This document shows positions 61,231 to 64,000 of a stretch of DNA of 64,000 nt, piece after piece. Source of the DNA: DATNPH01 sp036703315 (GTDB lineage: Bacteria > Cyanobacteriota > Cyanobacteriia > Cyanobacteriales > Coleofasciculaceae); NCBI GenBank assembly GCA_036703315.1, contig DATNPH010000087.1, positions 1 to 64,000 on the forward strand. The letters are read 5' to 3'. The first letter of the stretch is position 1, and the number at the start of each line of letters is the position of its first letter. The position numbers and the translations under genes were made by a program. The notes under the pieces were generated by a model. It was not told where the DNA came from and made no database searches. It was given only the letters and a program-made list of their open reading frames with translations.

Positions 61231-61622
61231 AGCATGTCATGTTTGTTTGCAAGAAAAATTCTCGCCGTTCCCAGGTGGCAGAAGGATTTGCTCGTACCTT
61301 GGGTGCCGGGAAAATTGGCGTCAGCAGTTCGGGACTAGAGGCTTCTCAGATAGACCCCACTACGGTTCAAGTGATGTCCCAAGTGGGTATTGATATTAGT
61401 AACCAAACCTCTAAACCCTTAAGTAATTTCAATCCCGAAAACTATAATGCTGTAATTTCCCTGTGTGGTTGTGGGGTTAATTTGCCCGAGGCTTGGGTAT
61501 TGCGAGAAGTGTTTGAAGATTGGCAACTCGACGACCCAGAGGGGCAACCAATAGAAATGTTTCAACGTGTCCGAGATGAAGTTAAGGAACGAGTGGCAAA
61601 ATTGGTTGAATCTCTCAGTTAA
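61227..61622 (+). CDS. arsC: Arsenate reductase, Synechocystis ArsC type
   Basis: A 131-residue protein of the low-molecular-weight phosphatase fold. The P-loop C8-x5-R14 reads CKKNSRR, and the C-terminal-side pair C80/C82 in SLCGCG is intact. In Synechocystis ArsC, Cys8, Cys80 and Cys82 are the essential residues for glutathione/glutaredoxin-dependent reduction, so this should be active. Arg at position 13 replaces the Cys I recall there, which was not essential. It reduces As(V) to As(III) for the channel encoded just upstream. The ATG overlaps the aqpS stop by four bases. Confidence 0.93.
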   Translation: MKHVMFVCKKNSRRSQVAEGFARTLGAGKIGVSSSGLEASQIDPTTVQVMSQVGIDISNQTSKPLSNFNPENYNAVISLCGCGVNLPEAWVLREVFEDWQLDDPEGQPIEMFQRVRDEVKERVAKLVESLS

Positions 61623-61841
61623 CCATTTACTCCCCTCAGCGAAATGGGCTACCCCTAGCCTTGTCAGAGCTAAGTTGTTGTACCTTAGACTTGCATCCCT
61701 TGTTTTCTGGTAATGGGTAATTATTAATTCGTAAATATTCCTCTATAGCTCTCCGGATAAGATTTTGATTTAAGAAGGCTACGCTTTAATTCTTTTTCCC
61801 TAGATGAATCTAGGACTTGTACCTCAATCAGGAGATTTACC

Positions 61842-62294
61842 ATGACCGTTCTGAAGACTCACGTTGCCTTGAATGCCAGCAACATCGAAAAGTCTGTTGC
61901 CTTTTATCAGGCAATGTTTGGTGTTGCTCCCGTGAAACATAAGACTGACTACGCCAAGTTTGATATTGCCAACCCACCACTCAACCTCACACTCAATCTG
62001 GCTGAGAACGTGCAGCAGGGAGGTGCCTTGGCCCACTTGGGGGTACAGGTTGAGAGTTCAAACGATGTTCAGGCAGCCATCAATCGCTTTAAAGAGGCAG
62101 GACTGGCACTATTTGAGGAGAAAGATACTAACTGCTGCTATGCGCTGCAAGACAAAGTTTGGGTGACCGATCCAGACGGGAACCAGTGGGAAGTGTTTGT
62201 GGTGAAAGTGGGAGATACAGCCCCAGAAGAAAACGTGGTAACTACGGTCAATCCTGACCCAGCCACCGTTGGGGTATCTCCCTGTTGTGGCTAG
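61842..62294 (+). CDS. arsI: ArsI-type C-As lyase / CadI family glyoxalase-fold protein
   Basis: 150 residues of the VOC fold. Probable metal ligands H7, H65 and E117 are in place. The vicinal cysteines C98-C99 (DTNCCYA) are the trivalent methyl-arsenical binding pair of ArsI. A C-terminal CCG adds more thiols. ArsI uses Fe(II) and O2 to cleave the C-As bond of methylarsenite, giving arsenite. It lies 219 bp after arsC on the same strand, with a good AGGAG site. The stop codon overlaps that of convergent chlG in CTAG (62291-62294). Confidence 0.88.
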   Translation: MTVLKTHVALNASNIEKSVAFYQAMFGVAPVKHKTDYAKFDIANPPLNLTLNLAENVQQGGALAHLGVQVESSNDVQAAINRFKEAGLALFEEKDTNCCYALQDKVWVTDPDGNQWEVFVVKVGDTAPEENVVTTVNPDPATVGVSPCCG

Positions 62295-63262
62295 ATTCCA
62301 GCATGACCTAAAGCTAATCCCGCCACCAGCATCCCCAACACCAAAAAGGGTTGAGCGCTAGCCTGATACTTCACATCATTTTTTAAGGGATCACGCAGGA
62401 AGTACATGTCCTGGAAGGTGATTTGAGGAATGATCAACAGTAGCAGGATGGCCGCGTAGCGGTTCTGGTGGATGCTGATTAAGTACCCAGCAATTCCTGC
62501 TTGAAACAGATCAATCATTAGGACGCAAATCCAAGCTGCCGTACCAATACCGAACATGACTGGCAAAGAATTTAGACCTAATTGGCGATCGCCTTCGACA
62601 CTTTTGAAGTCATTAACAACGGCAATTCCTAACCCAGCCAAACTGTAGAACAGGGTGAGAATCACAATTGTCCAGTTAAGGTCACCAAATAGTGCATGAC
62701 CCGCCCACCAAGGGAGAGCAATGTAGCTGGAACCAAGAGCATAGTTACCTAGCCAACCATTCTTTTTCAGTTTCAGAGGAGGGGCAGAGTAGATATAAGC
62801 CACGAAAGCACCCCCTAGAGTCAGACAGGTGAGCATGGGAAACTCATGACCCGCCCAGCGATCCAGAATGTAGGCAACGCCCAGACCGGCAATAAGTAGC
62901 GCTAGAATCTGGGTGACTACCTGGGGAATTGAGATTGCCCCTGAAGGGATAGGTCGGTAGGGTTCGTTGATTGCGTCAATTTCGCGATCGTAGAAATCAT
63001 TGAGAGTTTGGGTGTAACCCGCCATTAGAGGGCCTGAAAGCAACATACAGGTTGCTGCCTTCAGAATGTCTTCCAGTGTCCAGCTGTACCCACCAGAAGA
63101 AGCCGCACCGCAGACGACGCCCCAGATTAGGGGAATCCAGGTAATCGGCTTCATCAGCTGGAGGCGAATTTTCCAAATGGAGGTTTCACCAGGGGCGGCA
63201 CCTTTCATGCCTAGTAGCTGCCGGGTTTTAGCGCTACGTTCGGCTGAGTTGTCAGTAGTCAT
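62291..63262 (-). CDS. chlG: Chlorophyll synthase ChlG
   Basis: ChlG esterifies chlorophyllide a with phytyl or geranylgeranyl diphosphate in the thylakoid membrane. The UbiA-fold protein (323 residues, eight or nine spans) has the first Asp-rich motif NDFYDREID (88-96) and the second NDFKSVEGD (about 216-224), plus MKPITWIPLIWGVVCG typical of ChlG. The start codon ATG 63262 lies inside a heptamer array, so the first residues (MTTDN) are repeat-encoded. An AAAGGA within the repeat serves as ribosome site. It converges on arsI with overlapping stops. Confidence 0.96.
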   Translation of the reverse strand: MTTDNSAERSAKTRQLLGMKGAAPGETSIWKIRLQLMKPITWIPLIWGVVCGAASSGGYSWTLEDILKAATCMLLSGPLMAGYTQTLNDFYDREIDAINEPYRPIPSGAISIPQVVTQILALLIAGLGVAYILDRWAGHEFPMLTCLTLGGAFVAYIYSAPPLKLKKNGWLGNYALGSSYIALPWWAGHALFGDLNWTIVILTLFYSLAGLGIAVVNDFKSVEGDRQLGLNSLPVMFGIGTAAWICVLMIDLFQAGIAGYLISIHQNRYAAILLLLIIPQITFQDMYFLRDPLKNDVKYQASAQPFLVLGMLVAGLALGHAGI

Positions 63263-63319
63263 TAGTCCTTTGTCCTTAGTCAGTAGTTAGTAGTCAGTAG
63301 TCCTTGGTCATTAGTCCTT
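63250..63319. repeat. Heptamer array overlapping the chlG start codon
   Basis: Ten consecutive 7-bp units: TGTCAGT, AGTCATT, AGTCCTT, TGTCCTT, AGTCAGT, AGTTAGT, AGTCAGT, AGTCCTT, GGTCATT, AGTCCTT. The chlG ATG (complement of CAT, 63260-63262) is in the second unit. Confidence 0.85.
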
Positions 63320-63468
63320 AATTTATTTATGGGGAAGGCACCTCATACTTCATCTTTACTCGCTGTCGCTGCGTCCGCTTTGCTAGCACACCAAGAGCCT
63401 TCAGTTGACTTGATTGGCTTGAGATTATCTAGGTGTTTAACACAAGGTTTCCGCTGCCAACTTGTCCC

Positions 63469-63502
63469 TGACCAATGACCAATGACCACTGACCATGACC
63501 AA
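63469..63502. repeat. Facing heptamer array ending at the ArsA-family stop
   Basis: TGACCAA, TGACCAA, TGACCAC, TGACCA (one base short), TGACCAA. Complementary to TTGGTCA in the array at 63250-63319; together they bracket a spacer of about 150 bp. Confidence 0.8.
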
Positions 63503-64000
63503 CTAAAATGAAATCGTCAAATAACTATTTTGGAATTTAGCACCTTTTACAGTCTGACCACTCAGTTGTGGGGGCAGCAGGATATTACGCCGTTGGTCAC
63601 CGACATCAATGGTAACTTCCGGACCCGATTGGGTGAGTTTTACCTGCTTTTTGTCAAAACCGGGCAAAAACAAGTTGACCTGACGAGCCGAAATGTCGAT
63701 AGTAATCGGTCTGGGTGCTTGTACTGCTTGTTTGAAGTTTGGTAGGGCATCCATCAGAGGTTGCCAATCATCACCAATACGAGTGGGAATGACACTGAGT
63801 GGTAGAGGAGCTAATTCTGTAGCTACAGCATCACTGATCGGTGTCTGGTTGAGTAGAGTACCGCCTACGGTCAATCCTACTTGTTGGGCACTACCCCAAA
63901 GGTATTTGGCAGTAGCGATCGCCACTGGGTCATCAGTGGTTACCAAGTAGGCAGCGACGCGGTTCGGGTCAGCAAGCGCTGCTCTCCCCTGCTCTAGCAG
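63503..64000 (-). CDS. ArsA/Get3 family ATPase, C-terminal part (cut by window edge)
   Basis: The frame is open to the last base of the window, so only the C-terminal 165 residues are visible. A helix and strand (YLVTTDDPVAIATAKYLWGS, then GLTVGGTLLNQTP) belong to the ATPase core. The last 65 or so residues (INVNLF-like VNLFLPGFDKKQVKLTQSG to SYLTISF) form an HSP20/alpha-crystallin-like domain typical of cyanobacterial ArsA homologues. Those are thought to be Get3-like targeting factors rather than arsenite pumps. The P-loop lies beyond the window. Despite closeness to the arsenic cluster it is on the other strand behind chlG. Confidence 0.8.
   Translation of the reverse strand: MLEQGRAALADPNRVAAYLVTTDDPVAIATAKYLWGSAQQVGLTVGGTLLNQTPISDAVATELAPLPLSVIPTRIGDDWQPLMDALPNFKQAVQAPRPITIDISARQVNLFLPGFDKKQVKLTQSGPEVTIDVGDQRRNILLPPQLSGQTVKGAKFQNSYLTISF

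Noticed and set aside
63503..64000. ArsA as the ATPase of the arsenic cluster
   Set aside because: It is on the opposite strand behind chlG, lacks a partner ArsB here, and carries the HSP20-like C-terminus of cyanobacterial Get3-like homologues.
1..64000. CRISPR array
   Set aside because: The tandem repeats have 7- or 13-bp periods without regular unique spacers, and no cas gene is present.

Overview
The window is a stretch of cyanobacterial chromosome. The evidence is a chlorophyll synthase (chlG), the photosystem I factor btpA, the Calvin-cycle regulator cp12, a helical carotenoid protein, a CrhR-type helicase behind rimO, many HIP1 octamers (GCGATCGC), and heptanucleotide tandem repeats of the kind described in filamentous cyanobacteria. 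The species cannot be fixed from this sequence. There is one tRNA (Arg-CCG). I found no rRNA, CRISPR array or intact insertion sequence.

Layout. 0-7.7 kb: a ComB-like phosphatase, a cyclophilin, a phosphotransferase remnant, glmM, a glycosyltransferase with a malectin-like partner, three small conserved proteins and cp12. 7.9-18.6 kb: housekeeping and transport genes (FIST protein, metallophosphoesterase, trmB, PMT-type mannosyltransferase, NCS2 permease, EEP-fold hydrolase, AI-2E-type permease, Uma2, cyclase). 18.7-24 kb: a U32 peptidase carrying an in-frame repeat insertion, a parvulin, and an 11-repeat TPR protein. 24.3-30.8 kb: a stress-flavoured block of cupin, small secreted protein, SRPBCC, SDR, carotenoid protein and a DJ-1/four-helix fusion. 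31-38.5 kb: an alarmone-hydrolase-like HD protein, a thioredoxin-domain protein, and membrane proteins between repeat-rich spacers. 39-47.9 kb: TonB-dependent receptor, thrC, rimO-crhR, btpA and a VKOR-thioredoxin fusion. 48-59.8 kb: two unlike Ser/Thr kinases, an M23 hydrolase, tRNA-Arg, aspA, a second Uma2 and a PGM1-like peptide ligase. 60-64 kb: an arsenic cluster (arsR, aquaporin, arsC, arsI) converging on chlG, then the 3' part of an ArsA-family ATPase.

How genes work together. The arsenic cluster is the clearest module. ArsR should repress, the aquaporin replaces the usual arsenite pump, ArsC reduces arsenate and ArsI cleaves the C-As bond. Two sites close to the cyanobacterial ArsR operator support this. 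The rimO-crhR order matches the operon known from Synechocystis. The 24-31 kb block looks devoted to oxidative and light stress, although its genes are on both strands and are not one operon.

Between genes the window is unusually rich in repeats. At least six heptamer arrays are present, mostly in facing pairs; some run into genes, at the chlG start, the rimO 3' end and the start of an EEP-family gene. There are three MITE-like elements with inverted ends, a dispersed repeat of at least 22 bp, and a compact set of crossing helices upstream of the zinc-ribbon kinase that could be a switch or a mobile-element remnant.
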